64,000 nt of DNA from Chloroflexota bacterium (GCA_026707145.1 JAPOXK010000023.1:105134-169133); one strand, 5' to 3'; shown: positions 30,199-40,790, numbered from the stretch's first letter. Notes: generated from the letters alone by a model not told the origin. Numbers and translations are program-made.

Positions 30199-33100
30199 CG
30201 CATATTGTCACGCGCACGTGCACTGAGGTTCTGCCGGACGGCGAGGGCAGCGGCGACAAGCCCGAATCCAAGCCTTTGCGCGCATTCCGGTCCGAGCCGG
30301 CGTATGTCCTGTTGGGTGATCCGGGCCTTGGCAAGACCACCGCATTCAAGTATGAGTGCGAGGCTCTGGGAGACGCAGCTTTTCTGATCGACGCTCGCGA
30401 CTTTCTCGCCTCGGATCCGAGGAGCCATCCCGAGTGGCGAGGGAGAACGCTCTTTATCGACGGGCTGGATGAAGTGCGCGCCGGCTTACCCGATGGACGC
30501 ACCCCTCTGGACAAGATCCGCCGCCACCTCGATACCCTTGGACGGCCGCACTTCCGTATCTCGTGCCGGGAAGCGGACTGGCTTGGAGAGAACGACCGAG
30601 GCCGGTTGGACTTCGTGGTTCAGGACTCCAAGGTCGCGGTGGTGCGACTCGATCCGCTCACCGGTTCCGACATAGAGAAAATTCTGGGCAGCCACCTTGG
30701 GATTGACGATCCCCAGATCTTCATCAAGCAGGCACAAGAGTGGGGCGTTGATAGCCTCCTTGCCAACCCCCAGACCCTGAAAATGCTGGCGGATGTGGTC
30801 AGTCAGGAAGAAGGCTGGCCGGAGAGCCGACTCGAAACGTTCGAGCTGGCGTGCCGCAACATGGCGAAGGAGCAGAACGAGGAACATGTCCTGGGAAGGC
30901 AGCAACCACCGTTCGAACAGGTGCTAGATGCTGCTGGGTATCTCTGCGCTGCTCAGCTCATCACGGGCGCTGCCGGACACTCACTCGAACATGGAGATAC
31001 GAGTTCTGATTACATCAACCTCGCAGATTGTGACTACGCATCGCGGGCCGTCCTGCACCGTACGCTCGATACGAAATTGTTCCACGCGGTGGGCGAGAGA
31101 CGCTTCGCACCGGTCCACCGCCATGTCGCCGAGTTCGTGGGCGCGCGTTACCTCGCGCGGCGCATCGGCGACGGACTCCCCGCGAGGCGGGTGCTCTCGC
31201 TGATCAACGGTGCCGACGGCGTCGTGGTCACCGAGATGAGAGGCCTTTCGGGCTGGCTGGCAGCGCATCCCAGCGAGGCACGCGATCTCCTCATCGAAAG
31301 GGACCCCATCGGCGTCGCGCTGTATGGCGATATCAGGGGCTTCTCGACCGAAGAGAAGTGCAGGCTGCTGAAGGTACTCGGCAGGCGCGAGGTCCTTACC
31401 CAACTATGGCGCAAAACACAATGGTATGAGATCGGATCCACCTTTGGAGCACTCGCCTCTCCCGATATGGAAACGGTGATCGGTGACGCGCTGACGGGAC
31501 GGTCTCGCGATCCCAGCCACCAAAATCTGGTTCAGTTTGTGCTGACTCTTCTTCGGCAGGGGAACTCCCTCTCCAGTCTGGCTCCGGCCCTCCTCGAAAT
31601 CGTGCGTGACAACAGCTGGAGACCGTATGTCAAATACTCCGCCTTGGACGCATTCCTGCACACCCCGATCACGGGCGACGACGGAGCAAGTGAACTGAGG
31701 CAACTGCTGGAGGAGATTCGTGCAGGGGATGTCGCCGACCCAGACAACGAACTGCTTGGAGCGCTGCTAGAGCACCTATATCCGAAGGTGATCCTTCCTT
31801 CCAGGATTTGGGAGTACCTTACCGACGGCGGCGATTCCCACCTGATTGGTCACTACATCCTCTTCTGGGAGCAACGCCTCTTGGATCAGTCTTCGGATCA
31901 AGACGTAGCAGAGCTCCTAGACGAACTCTCGCAATGTCTGTCAGATGCATGGCCTGCCCTTGAGTTTCATCACTTGGACACGCTTCCTCTGCGCTTGCTC
32001 TCTCGCGGACTAGCCGCGCATGGCGATGACATGGCAACCTCGCGCCTCTATGACTGGCTGAGTTCGGCTGCACTCCCGGATTGGCAAGACCACAATTCCC
32101 TGAATGAATCCCTTCTTCACGTGCGTGCCTGGCTGGAGCAGCGCCCTGAAGTCCAGAAAGCTGTTCTTTTGGAAGGATTGCAGCGGTGCCCAGACAGCGA
32201 CCTTTTCTATCCCGATGTCTACGAGGTCTGGAGAGCGCTGCACGGTAGCTCTCTCCCCTCTGACTTTGGGCTTTGGTGCCTGGATCAAGCTGTTGCAGTC
32301 GCGCCAGTCCACTCCAAGGCATCGGAGGAGCTGCTTGCTCTGGCACACAGGCAGCTGGCCAATGACCAGACCCTCTCACTTGATGTCCTATCAAAGCGCA
32401 TCCGTGGGTACGAAGGGTTGGAGAAGAAACTATCGGTCCTGCTCCGTCCACCTGACACCGCCGAAACGGAACGCACCGAGAGGGTTGAGCGGCACAAGGC
32501 GAAGGAAGCACGTGAACGCGAGAAGGGTATGGAGTATGTCCGCGCCAATGCCGAAGATTTACACGAGAACCGAGCTCCCCTCGGGCTTCTCCGCGACCTC
32601 GGCAGGGCCTATTTCCTCTACCAGCGGGGGAGGAGGCCACTGACTTCGACAGAACGCCTCTCGGAACTCCTTGGGCACGATGACGACCTGGTCGACGCGG
32701 CGCTAGCCGGCCTTCGGGGGACGGTGTGGCGAAGCGATGTGCCGGATTGCGAGGAGATCATCCGGCTGAAGGAAGCGTCCCGGATGCACCTCCTTGCCTT
32801 TCCGTTCCTCGCCGGTCTCCAGATCCTCCAGCAGGAAGACCCTGAGCGCCTGGTGCAGCTCGGCGAGAGTCGGATGCGGACTGGCCTGGCGTTTCACTAC
32901 TGCACGCCTGTAGGCCTCTCAGAGACTCCAGCGTGGCACGCAACATGGACTGACCTCTATCCCGAGACAGTGGCGGAGGTGGCGGCCAAATGCTTACTGT
33001 CGGCGGTTCGTCAGGGCGACGGCTACTCTCCGGGCTTAGAGGACATCCAACAGCTCACAGCGCGTCCAGATTTAAGGCACAAGACCAACCTGAGGGTGTT

Positions 33101-34280
33101 GGCGAAATTCCCGCTCCGGGCCGGTCGGCAGGACTTGACCACGCTTGATCGCCTGCTCTGGAACGCCCTTGAAGATCCCGACAGGTCATCCCTGCTCGAG
33201 CTCATCGACTTGAAGCTCTCCCTCAAGAGCATGGCGATCGCCCAACGCGTCCGCTGGTTGGCGGCGGGCACCGTCGCCGCTCCAGAAGCCTACGCAAAGA
33301 GAATGGAGGAATTCGTACGTGGAAGAGAACGTCGCGTTAGAGAGCTCGCCGCATTCTTCGATTCCTCGCGTCCCCTCCCCTCGAGGACCCACGAGCACTC
33401 GGCCCTGACACTGAAATTACTCATCGAATTGATGGGCTGCTCGTTCGCGCCTACCGAGATGGAGGGATTTGTCACTCTCGAAATGCAGGCCTCTGGACAG
33501 ATCGACCGTTTCATACAACAGCTGGGCTCCTTGCCTGGCGAAGATGCTCTGCAGGCGCTCGATTCCCTGGAGTCGGAGCCCGGTCTCTCCCATTGGCGCG
33601 ACCGTCTTGAGAGAGCCCGCGATGATCAGCGGGTCGTCCACCGGGACGCCGCCTATCGCTACCCCGACTTCGCCCAGCTACATCGTGCATTGAAAGACCA
33701 GGAACCGGCCAACGCAGGAGACTTGGCTGCTCTCGTGCTTGATCGGCTCAGCACCATCGCTTCGGTCATTCGAACAGGCAACGCCGACGAGTGGCGACAG
33801 TATTGGAACGAGGATTCCCACGGGCGGCCAGAAAAACCCAAGCACGAGGATTCCTGCAGGGATGCGTTGCTTTTTCACCTGAGACAGCAACTTCCGACAG
33901 GTTTGGACGCTCAACCAGAAGGACAATACGCGGGTGACGCTCGCTCCGACATCCGTATCGCCTATGGGAATTGCAACGTACCTGTCGAGATCAAGAAAGA
34001 CACGCACCGAGATCTCTGGAGCGCCATCAAGAACCAGTTGATCGGGAAGTACACACGGGATGTTGAAACGTCCGGATATGGAATCTACCTAGTGCTCTGG
34101 TTTGGCGACGGTGGCATGCCGCCACCACCCCGAGGCACCCGCCCAACGACGCCCCAGCAGTTGCAGCAGCGCCTGGAAGAGACGTTGACGGCAGAGGAAG
34201 CCTTCAAGATCTCGGTCGTCGTCCTTGACGTCAGCCCGGTGCAGCTATTGTCGACGCTCAGTGATTCGATCAGAAGCTAG
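30195..34280 (+). CDS. NACHT/STAND-type NTPase with C-terminal PD-(D/E)xK-like nuclease
   Basis: This protein has 1361 residues from ATG 30195. The N-terminal NTPase has Walker A GDPGLGKTT (about 41-49), Walker B LFIDGLDEVRAG (about 86-97) and HFRISCREADW, a NACHT-like sensor. About 1000 residues of helical repeats follow. The last 110 residues contain SDIRIAYGNCNVPVEIKKDT, with D1252 and E1265-x-K1267 followed by AIKNQLIGKY, the layout of a PD-(D/E)xK nuclease. It is translationally coupled to the DUF4143 ATPase. Bacterial STAND proteins sense phage products and activate an effector. A nuclease at the C-terminus rather than the N-terminus is unusual. Function is inferred from domains. Confidence 0.8.
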   Translation: MTHIVTRTCTEVLPDGEGSGDKPESKPLRAFRSEPAYVLLGDPGLGKTTAFKYECEALGDAAFLIDARDFLASDPRSHPEWRGRTLFIDGLDEVRAGLPDGRTPLDKIRRHLDTLGRPHFRISCREADWLGENDRGRLDFVVQDSKVAVVRLDPLTGSDIEKILGSHLGIDDPQIFIKQAQEWGVDSLLANPQTLKMLADVVSQEEGWPESRLETFELACRNMAKEQNEEHVLGRQQPPFEQVLDAAGYLCAAQLITGAAGHSLEHGDTSSDYINLADCDYASRAVLHRTLDTKLFHAVGERRFAPVHRHVAEFVGARYLARRIGDGLPARRVLSLINGADGVVVTEMRGLSGWLAAHPSEARDLLIERDPIGVALYGDIRGFSTEEKCRLLKVLGRREVLTQLWRKTQWYEIGSTFGALASPDMETVIGDALTGRSRDPSHQNLVQFVLTLLRQGNSLSSLAPALLEIVRDNSWRPYVKYSALDAFLHTPITGDDGASELRQLLEEIRAGDVADPDNELLGALLEHLYPKVILPSRIWEYLTDGGDSHLIGHYILFWEQRLLDQSSDQDVAELLDELSQCLSDAWPALEFHHLDTLPLRLLSRGLAAHGDDMATSRLYDWLSSAALPDWQDHNSLNESLLHVRAWLEQRPEVQKAVLLEGLQRCPDSDLFYPDVYEVWRALHGSSLPSDFGLWCLDQAVAVAPVHSKASEELLALAHRQLANDQTLSLDVLSKRIRGYEGLEKKLSVLLRPPDTAETERTERVERHKAKEAREREKGMEYVRANAEDLHENRAPLGLLRDLGRAYFLYQRGRRPLTSTERLSELLGHDDDLVDAALAGLRGTVWRSDVPDCEEIIRLKEASRMHLLAFPFLAGLQILQQEDPERLVQLGESRMRTGLAFHYCTPVGLSETPAWHATWTDLYPETVAEVAAKCLLSAVRQGDGYSPGLEDIQQLTARPDLRHKTNLRVLAKFPLRAGRQDLTTLDRLLWNALEDPDRSSLLELIDLKLSLKSMAIAQRVRWLAAGTVAAPEAYAKRMEEFVRGRERRVRELAAFFDSSRPLPSRTHEHSALTLKLLIELMGCSFAPTEMEGFVTLEMQASGQIDRFIQQLGSLPGEDALQALDSLESEPGLSHWRDRLERARDDQRVVHRDAAYRYPDFAQLHRALKDQEPANAGDLAALVLDRLSTIASVIRTGNADEWRQYWNEDSHGRPEKPKHEDSCRDALLFHLRQQLPTGLDAQPEGQYAGDARSDIRIAYGNCNVPVEIKKDTHRDLWSAIKNQLIGKYTRDVETSGYGIYLVLWFGDGGMPPPPRGTRPTTPQQLQQRLEETLTAEEAFKISVVVLDVSPVQLLSTLSDSIRS

Positions 34281-34500
34281 CCAACAGGTCCGATCCATGC
34301 GAACGGGGACGTAACCGTGGACATGTGCCGGACCGTTGAATGACTGACGACGGAGTCATGGGATTCGGAGAGCAGTGCGGCCAGCAGCGGATCGTCAAGC
34401 GATTCCGGCCTTCCAGTACGGATGTCAGATGATCCCGTCTGATAAAGGATGGCCCTGCAGCACATTTGTGTACCCGTACAATCAGCTCGATCGTGTCCCG

Positions 34501-35481
34501 CTAGCTCTCGCAGCCGATGCCGTCTCTGTCCCGGTCGAATCCGTGTGGGTCGCTTCCGATCACGCGGAATCGGCGGTGGGCGATGTCCCCGCAATTAAAG
34601 TCGGGAGGCGGCGGCGGGATACACACGTCAGGATAGGACGGGTCGCAGCTTGAGGCGGACTCCGATGTAGACGCGGGAGTTGACTCCTGCTCGGCTTCCA
34701 TTTCTCCGTTGGTCGTCCTGCAGCGCGCGAGCCAGGCTGCAACCTTGGCTTGCTCGGTGGCGGTCATGGTGAGACTCCACTCTTCCTTCACATCGCGGTG
34801 CTGGCGCGCGTAGGCGCACTGCTCGGACGCCGTGTCGATAATTCGGGCTGCGATGCCAATGAGTTGATCCGGCGTGCGGCTGCCCTTACTGGCGTTAAAC
34901 GATTGGGTCGTTGGGTTGAGGTTCCCCAGATCGCTGGAGAAACGATCCTTCATCGCCGCTGACCAGTGGCAGCCGCCGGAGATATGCGCGTCCCTCAGGG
35001 CCACGTGATGATCGTGTTGGATGGCACGGGAACTCACGACATCGTGCGGCTTTGTCCAAGTCGGTGTCGCATTGGCGGGGGCTGGCGGATAGCTGCCCCA
35101 CTCATCACGGTTGTAGTCGCCTCCAATACAGGGAGTGGGAGTGAGCACAGAATCCGGCTCGGACTCCAGCGTGATCGTGTACGCCCGAGGGGAGACGACC
35201 CAGAGGAAGTCGCCGTCTTCCAGGTCGAAGGCTCTGCGGTTCATCCGGGGAATGTAGGCCTGCGACCACTCGCTCCCATCCCAGCGCCACACGATCGTCA
35301 CATCGCGGAAGATTGTCGCAACGGGCGTCGTCTGACCGTGCCAGTGAACGAACTGACCACCTTCCCTGATCTGGATGGTGCTCGGGGTAGTGGGACCGTG
35401 GGCTGTAGTGGGGAGCGCAAGCGCTCCTAACATGATCAGGCTCGCGACGGCGGCGGCGACGAGACGGGCAAGCATTGGCAC
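34501..35481 (-). CDS. secreted GmrSD/HNH-like nuclease with Excalibur domain
   Basis: This 326-residue protein has a signal peptide (MPMLARLVAAAVASLIMLGA, cleavage about residue 28). Residues 30-110 form a beta-rich domain. Residues 145-255 match the GmrSD C-terminal/DUF1524 His-Asn nuclease layout: HDHHVALRDAHISGGCHW, then DLGNLNPTTQSFNASKGSRT, CAYARQH and a WSLTMTATEQAKVAAWLARC end. A Pro/Ser linker leads to an Excalibur calcium-binding motif (DRDRDGIGCE, residues 316-325). Secreted nucleases of this kind may digest environmental or incoming DNA. It sits between the two NACHT genes. Confidence 0.75.
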   Translation of the reverse strand: MPMLARLVAAAVASLIMLGALALPTTAHGPTTPSTIQIREGGQFVHWHGQTTPVATIFRDVTIVWRWDGSEWSQAYIPRMNRRAFDLEDGDFLWVVSPRAYTITLESEPDSVLTPTPCIGGDYNRDEWGSYPPAPANATPTWTKPHDVVSSRAIQHDHHVALRDAHISGGCHWSAAMKDRFSSDLGNLNPTTQSFNASKGSRTPDQLIGIAARIIDTASEQCAYARQHRDVKEEWSLTMTATEQAKVAAWLARCRTTNGEMEAEQESTPASTSESASSCDPSYPDVCIPPPPPDFNCGDIAHRRFRVIGSDPHGFDRDRDGIGCES

Positions 35482-35651
35482 TCCTCCGGCACAGCGGGCG
35501 GGAGGCTAACATGCTGCCTTTTGCCCGAACGGCCAAGCAGAGGTATTGAGCACACGGGCTCGACGACTTGTCCGGGTCTGTGGCGCTGCGCTATGCCCTC
35601 TCGATCGTCGCGCGAACCGCGAGCCTTGCGCAGGAAGCGGAGGCCAATGGT

Positions 35652-38600
35652 TCACGCTGAGCGCACATCCCAGGCCGAGTCTGCGATACGCGTCAAGATG
35701 CTTTGGACGGAGAGAGTCGCGGAGACGGCTCGATCCCGAACTATCGGTGCCAAGCTGACGCTGCCCTGAGCGATCAGGCGACGCTCGACCTCGCTGCGAA
35801 GGGCATCGTCGAGGCCGACCGCAGCTACAAGAAGCGACGCCAGCACCGCTGCCCTGGCATCTGGAGTCGCCGGGTCCATGACGGCGTCCCGAATGCTACT
35901 GACAGCGGCTGAGTCGCGCCGCAGGCGATTGCAGACGTGGCGCTTGAAAGCGTAGTCGTAGTATGGGGATCCGATCTCGTCCAGCCGATCGAGGTTTCGC
36001 TCGATTTGTTCGAGGATCGCTGAACTTTCCGTCGCTGCGTACGCAAGCGCGAAGTAGATTGGCGGATCGACCCGATAGCCAGTCGTACCTCGACGGGCAG
36101 CGATGAGTTCTGAGAGGTCGTTCCAGGCGCCTTGGACTACGGGGTGCTCAGGAAACAGTACTGCGAGTGCTTCAAGAGCCGGATCGCCGACTTTGAATGG
36201 AGCCCTTTGTAGGGCGCTTTCGAGGCGGCCGCACAGTTCGTCACGAGGTAGACCGAGTCGTTCAGGTTCGGCGAGAAGTTGGCTAGCGACGCTGCCACGG
36301 CGGTCGTCACTGTGGCGAAGATGAGAAACGACGGTATCGGCGACAGCGTCGCGGCTCGCACGACCGTAGGCGACAAACCAAGCCAAGACGCCGTCGCGCT
36401 TCAGCAATCCAGGATTGTCAGCGACTGCACCCTCGATCTCTTGCTGGAGTGTGGCGTTCCGCCCTGCGACCAGCGCTAACGCGTCCCAAACGCTATCTTG
36501 CGTCTCTGTTGCGCGGGTGCCGGAGAGCCGTATAAGAAGCGACTCCCCAAACTCGGACCGTAAAGCGTCCCAGCGGAATGCAAGCTGCTGCAGGAGATTT
36601 GCGTCCGGGCCGTACAGTACATCGGCCAAGGACACACCGACGGGAACTGGCTCCCCGATCGTCTCCGTGCACCCTTCAAGCATTGACCAATCTCCACACA
36701 CGCACATACCGATCCATGCGGCGCGCCTTCGGGCCTCGAAATCGGGACCGTACGCCACGGCTTGTTCGCCTAGGTGCGCTAGGGCCGCTTGCCATTCTTC
36801 ACTGCCGATGTGTTCTTCCTCTTTTGCTGTGAGCAGGGCGCGGTGGTGCGCAAGCGAAGCGATACTCTTGTTTCGGTCGGAAACTTCGTCTGACCATCGA
36901 CGGGTGAGTTGCAGCGCGACTTCCGGCACGACTGCCCGATCCGCAAGCGCTTGACACAGTTGACCACGGAGGTGTGCCGGTAGCGAACAGATGATGTTCG
37001 CTGCGCGCTCAAGGAACGGTCGGACCTGGTCAGGCTCGCTTCGGAACGCACGCAAATAGGGTGCGAGGGGGCGGTCCACTACCCCAGCAAGTTCGGCCAG
37101 CATTGACTTTGACGCAGCCGACGGGTAGAGGCTCGCGGCGAGGTCGTAACGCGGATCATCGCTCGGTGACCAAGGGCCAGTTGGCACAAGCGCCAATGCC
37201 TCCTCAGCGATCGACTCAAGATCCAACCCTGAGTCCCCCTCTTGTTCCTGGCAGGCTCGGGCAAGAGCAGTTGCAATGATGTCGTAGCGCCCGGAGTTGG
37301 GACTTGACGACCCGCTGAGTTCGCGAAGTAAGGCGAGCAGACGAGGAACGGCTTCGGTGGCGGCCATGACTCTAGTCGCGATGTTCGCGATCATTGATGC
37401 GCGTATGGGGTCACCCATAAACGCAGAGCGCAGTGCCCTCTGGGCGTCGGCGTCGGCAGCGAAATGCTCAGCTAGTGCCTCAGCGGCCCAGTGAGGCCAG
37501 GATGAGGTTGTAAGCTGGTGGAGAAGCGCCTCCTTCATCGCCGGCCCCCGGTCAACGGCAGAGAGCCCGAATAGTGCACGATCGGTGGTCTTCCCCTTGA
37601 ACGCGCGCAGCCTGTCCTCAATGGCTGACGCGACGCGGGCGTTGTGGGGCGATTCGGGTGGATAGGCCGACGCTAGCGCTTGGAGATCACCCATCACCCA
37701 ACTAAAGCCCAGGTTGGGGTACTTTTTGGAACGAAGCTCGCGGCACACAAGGTCGACTACACGCTCATCGTCAGCGAACACGTTGAGCATGACGGGCCAG
37801 ACCAAATCAACGTCATGCCATCCTTTTGTTGGATCCTGCAGGCTCTCCAGCAAGTCGTCCAGAGTGGATCGCTCGCCACGTGCCACCTCGGAAATAGCGG
37901 CCACCAATAGACCCCGGTGACTGTCTGTGAAGGTGCGGTCCTGGAGGCGGCCAATGAGCCACTTCCGTTCGTCATCACGTATCGATCGAATCTCGGCCTT
38001 GGGAGCCTCAGGAGCGTCGGAGAACATGGGCCTTAGCACACCGAGCGCATCGCTGAGCGCCACCACTCTCACACCCTCGTCTTTGTGCCCACGCGCCTCG
38101 TTGAAGATGCTGCTGACTAGTGGATCATCCCGCCACTCGAGGCCTAGCGCTGTCAGAGCCGCAGCTGCTGCCAACCCAGAAGGAGGCTCGGACAGGATGT
38201 GAAGGAGCTTCCTACGCAGCAGAGCGCGTTCGCTGTCGTCACCCAGTCCGCCGCGTGAGCATCTGCTAGCGATTCCCACTGCGCTCTCGTACGCCACCCT
38301 GGCATCGGGGTAGTGCAAGGCACGAACGAGTAGTTTGCAGATAGTCTTGGACAAGTTGCCAGCGGGCGTAACCTGAGCGATCTGCCACACGAGGCCCGGT
38401 GACGGCTCTTCGACGAGTAGCACCCAGCGCTCCAAGCATTCTCGGACGATTCCCGCCGACGCCGTGCTGTCCAATCCCGAAAGGACGCTCTCAAGGAGAC
38501 GTACTCGATGCGGGCCGTAGGGATGGGTCTCGATCACCTCGATGATCTCCGGGGTACTTTGTTGGATTTCTGGGGGTGGAATGTCGTATGGGCCGAAAGT

Positions 38601-40790
38601 GACCTCCGCAAGCATCTCACGAGCACGTAAACCAGCCGGTGTCTGGTCAATGCTCTTACGGATCACATCAAGCATGACTCGCAACTCGTCGGGACGACTC
38701 AGTCTCCAGATCGTCGCTAGCAGCACTTCGCGCCACTCTGGATCTCCGATCCTTTCGTCAAGAAGCTCTTTCAGTGCATCGAGACTAAGCTGGTCAGTGG
38801 CGTGTTCAGCTGCGAGTTGCTCGTGCAGCATCCGGTGCAGGAACCCCAATTCCTGAGGCCCTTTTCTCACTAGGACTCCGAGTTCACCTTCCGCTATATC
38901 CAGCATCTGGTCGGCAGTTTCCATCGCATCCTTGGCACTCATACCCAGGAGTTCAGGGTCGCGCAGAGCTTGAAGGAGGTCCTGGCGGAGCGCGGACTCT
39001 GGAACAGCAGAAACACCACCCCTGACTTGGGTGACAAATGCGATTCGCGCGAGCAGCGCTCGGACTTGACGATCTGACAACCTTTGGTGGGGTGCTGTCA
39101 CAGCGGCTGCCACGCGCCTCTTCGCAGGGTGACTGGCGATGAGAAGTTGCACCGCCTGCTCATAGACGTCAAAGCGTCCGGAGGGCAGCTGCGCAACATT
39201 CGATAGGTGAAGGCCTACAAGCAGGATCAGGAAAAGCGGAGCGGCGCTGATCGAGCGCAGGTCAGGCGCTTCACCGACCCTCGAGAAGAAGTCGTCAACT
39301 GATCGCTCGATGACATCGAGCGAAGATGGTTGATTTCCATGGTCCAGAACTGCACGGAAGTAGTGAAGTGCGAGCTGGTGCTGTTGCTCTGGGGTTAGAG
39401 GGGCGATACGAGAATAGGCCCAGCTAGCACCCAGCATAAGATGCGCGAGCCCGTATGGCCGCGTAGTCACAACTAGCTGTGCGGAGTGCGACTCTGCGAA
39501 GGTTTCAAGCGCCGCGACTGCGTACTGCCCTGACTGTGGGTCGACCCACTCGTCCAGTCCGTCGACTATGAGTAGTAAACGTTCATCGTTGAGCGCTGCC
39601 TTGACCAAGGGCCACGCCTGTCCAGCGTCATGCTGCTCTAACCACGCTTCAAGCGCTCCACCGATGGACGCCGGGGCCCCTGTCTGGCTAGTGATCCGTT
39701 GTGTGAAGAAATGGAACGGTAGCCAGATAGGAAGTCGCTGGCCCCACCTTTGAGCGACCGCCCGCCATCTCGGGTTTTCGCTCAGGAGGTCAAGGACGAG
39801 GAAACGGAGGAGTGTGCTCTTACCGACCCCCGGTTCGCCGACGATGATCTGTCGGGACTCCGTACCTATCCACTGGTCCGCAGGTCTACGCTCCAGTACC
39901 TGAGGATTGTCCACGCGCCGCTGTCCCCATGCCGGACTACGTAAGAACCACGCGCTCTCGTCCGGTAGCATCTCCTTCCACGCTGCTGCTTCCGAGAGCA
40001 TCGTTTCCGGATCATGATCGTCCTTACTCTCTTCACTTAGTCCGTCAGTCGGGTGGGGAAGGGATGCGGCCTGTGGTGTTATCGAAACGATGTCCGGCGT
40101 CACGAATCGATCAAGTAGCCCGACAGGGTGTGCTTCACTGAAGTGGAACGCGATCTGGCCCGAGTCGGCGACGCCGAACGTTGCCGCGTAGGTTCGGGCG
40201 AGTTGATGGCGGAGGTTGGCGACCCGCTTCGCATCCAGCCGCGTGCCGAGATCATGAGCCGCCGCCTCGCCGCAGAACTGCTCAACCCACGGTCTGCCAA
40301 AGAAGTCATCGACGAGTTGTGGCAGATCCTTCAGCCGTCTCGAAATAGCCTCCTGATCCCAGACCATGAATTCGATGGACTCTCCTGCGAGGCGGGCGGA
40401 CAATGTGTCGATCTCATCTGCAAGCTTCGTCGACACTGCGGAAGAACTCGTGGCATATATGAATTGTCGCGAGACATCAGCCCAGCGATCTCCGAGAAAC
40501 TCGTCAACGGCACTGCTCAATTTCGCCTTCGTCACGCTTTTGATGCGGCGTGCCTGAAGGGATACGTACCGCCGGTTCGGAGGCACATCACCGGGCACGA
40601 GTCGGTCTCGTGCGTACACGTCGATTCCGGATTGGGCTTGACCGCGCAGACCGTACGGGCGCGTGACTGGCCGAGTCTCTCCCGTTGGTGAATCCGTCGC
40701 CGACACGTGCACTGGCTCCGCCTCTAACTCTAGTAGGCGTAGACAGAGACGCTCGAAGTCCTCCCACGTAAGATCACCGACAGGAAGCAA
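35652..40790 (-). CDS. giant NACHT protein with Mrr-like N-terminal domain
   Basis: This protein has 1712 residues. Residues 1-170 resemble a Mrr/restriction-endonuclease-like domain (LTWEDFERLCLRLLELEAEP, then GQAQSGIDVYARD and YVSLQARRIKS). The acidic D57 and the QxK-like Q79-A-R site are present, but the usual Lys is Arg. The NACHT NTPase has Walker A GEPGVGKST at 318-326 and Walker B LLLIVDGLDEWVD at about 405-417. Some 1100 residues of helical HEAT/ARM-like repeats follow. This is the plan of Avs/bNACHT antiviral sensors: nuclease effector, NTPase, repeat sensor. It is longer than most. The start was taken as 40790. Confidence 0.85.
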   Translation of the reverse strand: MLPVGDLTWEDFERLCLRLLELEAEPVHVSATDSPTGETRPVTRPYGLRGQAQSGIDVYARDRLVPGDVPPNRRYVSLQARRIKSVTKAKLSSAVDEFLGDRWADVSRQFIYATSSSAVSTKLADEIDTLSARLAGESIEFMVWDQEAISRRLKDLPQLVDDFFGRPWVEQFCGEAAAHDLGTRLDAKRVANLRHQLARTYAATFGVADSGQIAFHFSEAHPVGLLDRFVTPDIVSITPQAASLPHPTDGLSEESKDDHDPETMLSEAAAWKEMLPDESAWFLRSPAWGQRRVDNPQVLERRPADQWIGTESRQIIVGEPGVGKSTLLRFLVLDLLSENPRWRAVAQRWGQRLPIWLPFHFFTQRITSQTGAPASIGGALEAWLEQHDAGQAWPLVKAALNDERLLLIVDGLDEWVDPQSGQYAVAALETFAESHSAQLVVTTRPYGLAHLMLGASWAYSRIAPLTPEQQHQLALHYFRAVLDHGNQPSSLDVIERSVDDFFSRVGEAPDLRSISAAPLFLILLVGLHLSNVAQLPSGRFDVYEQAVQLLIASHPAKRRVAAAVTAPHQRLSDRQVRALLARIAFVTQVRGGVSAVPESALRQDLLQALRDPELLGMSAKDAMETADQMLDIAEGELGVLVRKGPQELGFLHRMLHEQLAAEHATDQLSLDALKELLDERIGDPEWREVLLATIWRLSRPDELRVMLDVIRKSIDQTPAGLRAREMLAEVTFGPYDIPPPEIQQSTPEIIEVIETHPYGPHRVRLLESVLSGLDSTASAGIVRECLERWVLLVEEPSPGLVWQIAQVTPAGNLSKTICKLLVRALHYPDARVAYESAVGIASRCSRGGLGDDSERALLRRKLLHILSEPPSGLAAAAALTALGLEWRDDPLVSSIFNEARGHKDEGVRVVALSDALGVLRPMFSDAPEAPKAEIRSIRDDERKWLIGRLQDRTFTDSHRGLLVAAISEVARGERSTLDDLLESLQDPTKGWHDVDLVWPVMLNVFADDERVVDLVCRELRSKKYPNLGFSWVMGDLQALASAYPPESPHNARVASAIEDRLRAFKGKTTDRALFGLSAVDRGPAMKEALLHQLTTSSWPHWAAEALAEHFAADADAQRALRSAFMGDPIRASMIANIATRVMAATEAVPRLLALLRELSGSSSPNSGRYDIIATALARACQEQEGDSGLDLESIAEEALALVPTGPWSPSDDPRYDLAASLYPSAASKSMLAELAGVVDRPLAPYLRAFRSEPDQVRPFLERAANIICSLPAHLRGQLCQALADRAVVPEVALQLTRRWSDEVSDRNKSIASLAHHRALLTAKEEEHIGSEEWQAALAHLGEQAVAYGPDFEARRRAAWIGMCVCGDWSMLEGCTETIGEPVPVGVSLADVLYGPDANLLQQLAFRWDALRSEFGESLLIRLSGTRATETQDSVWDALALVAGRNATLQQEIEGAVADNPGLLKRDGVLAWFVAYGRASRDAVADTVVSHLRHSDDRRGSVASQLLAEPERLGLPRDELCGRLESALQRAPFKVGDPALEALAVLFPEHPVVQGAWNDLSELIAARRGTTGYRVDPPIYFALAYAATESSAILEQIERNLDRLDEIGSPYYDYAFKRHVCNRLRRDSAAVSSIRDAVMDPATPDARAAVLASLLVAAVGLDDALRSEVERRLIAQGSVSLAPIVRDRAVSATLSVQSILTRIADSAWDVRSA

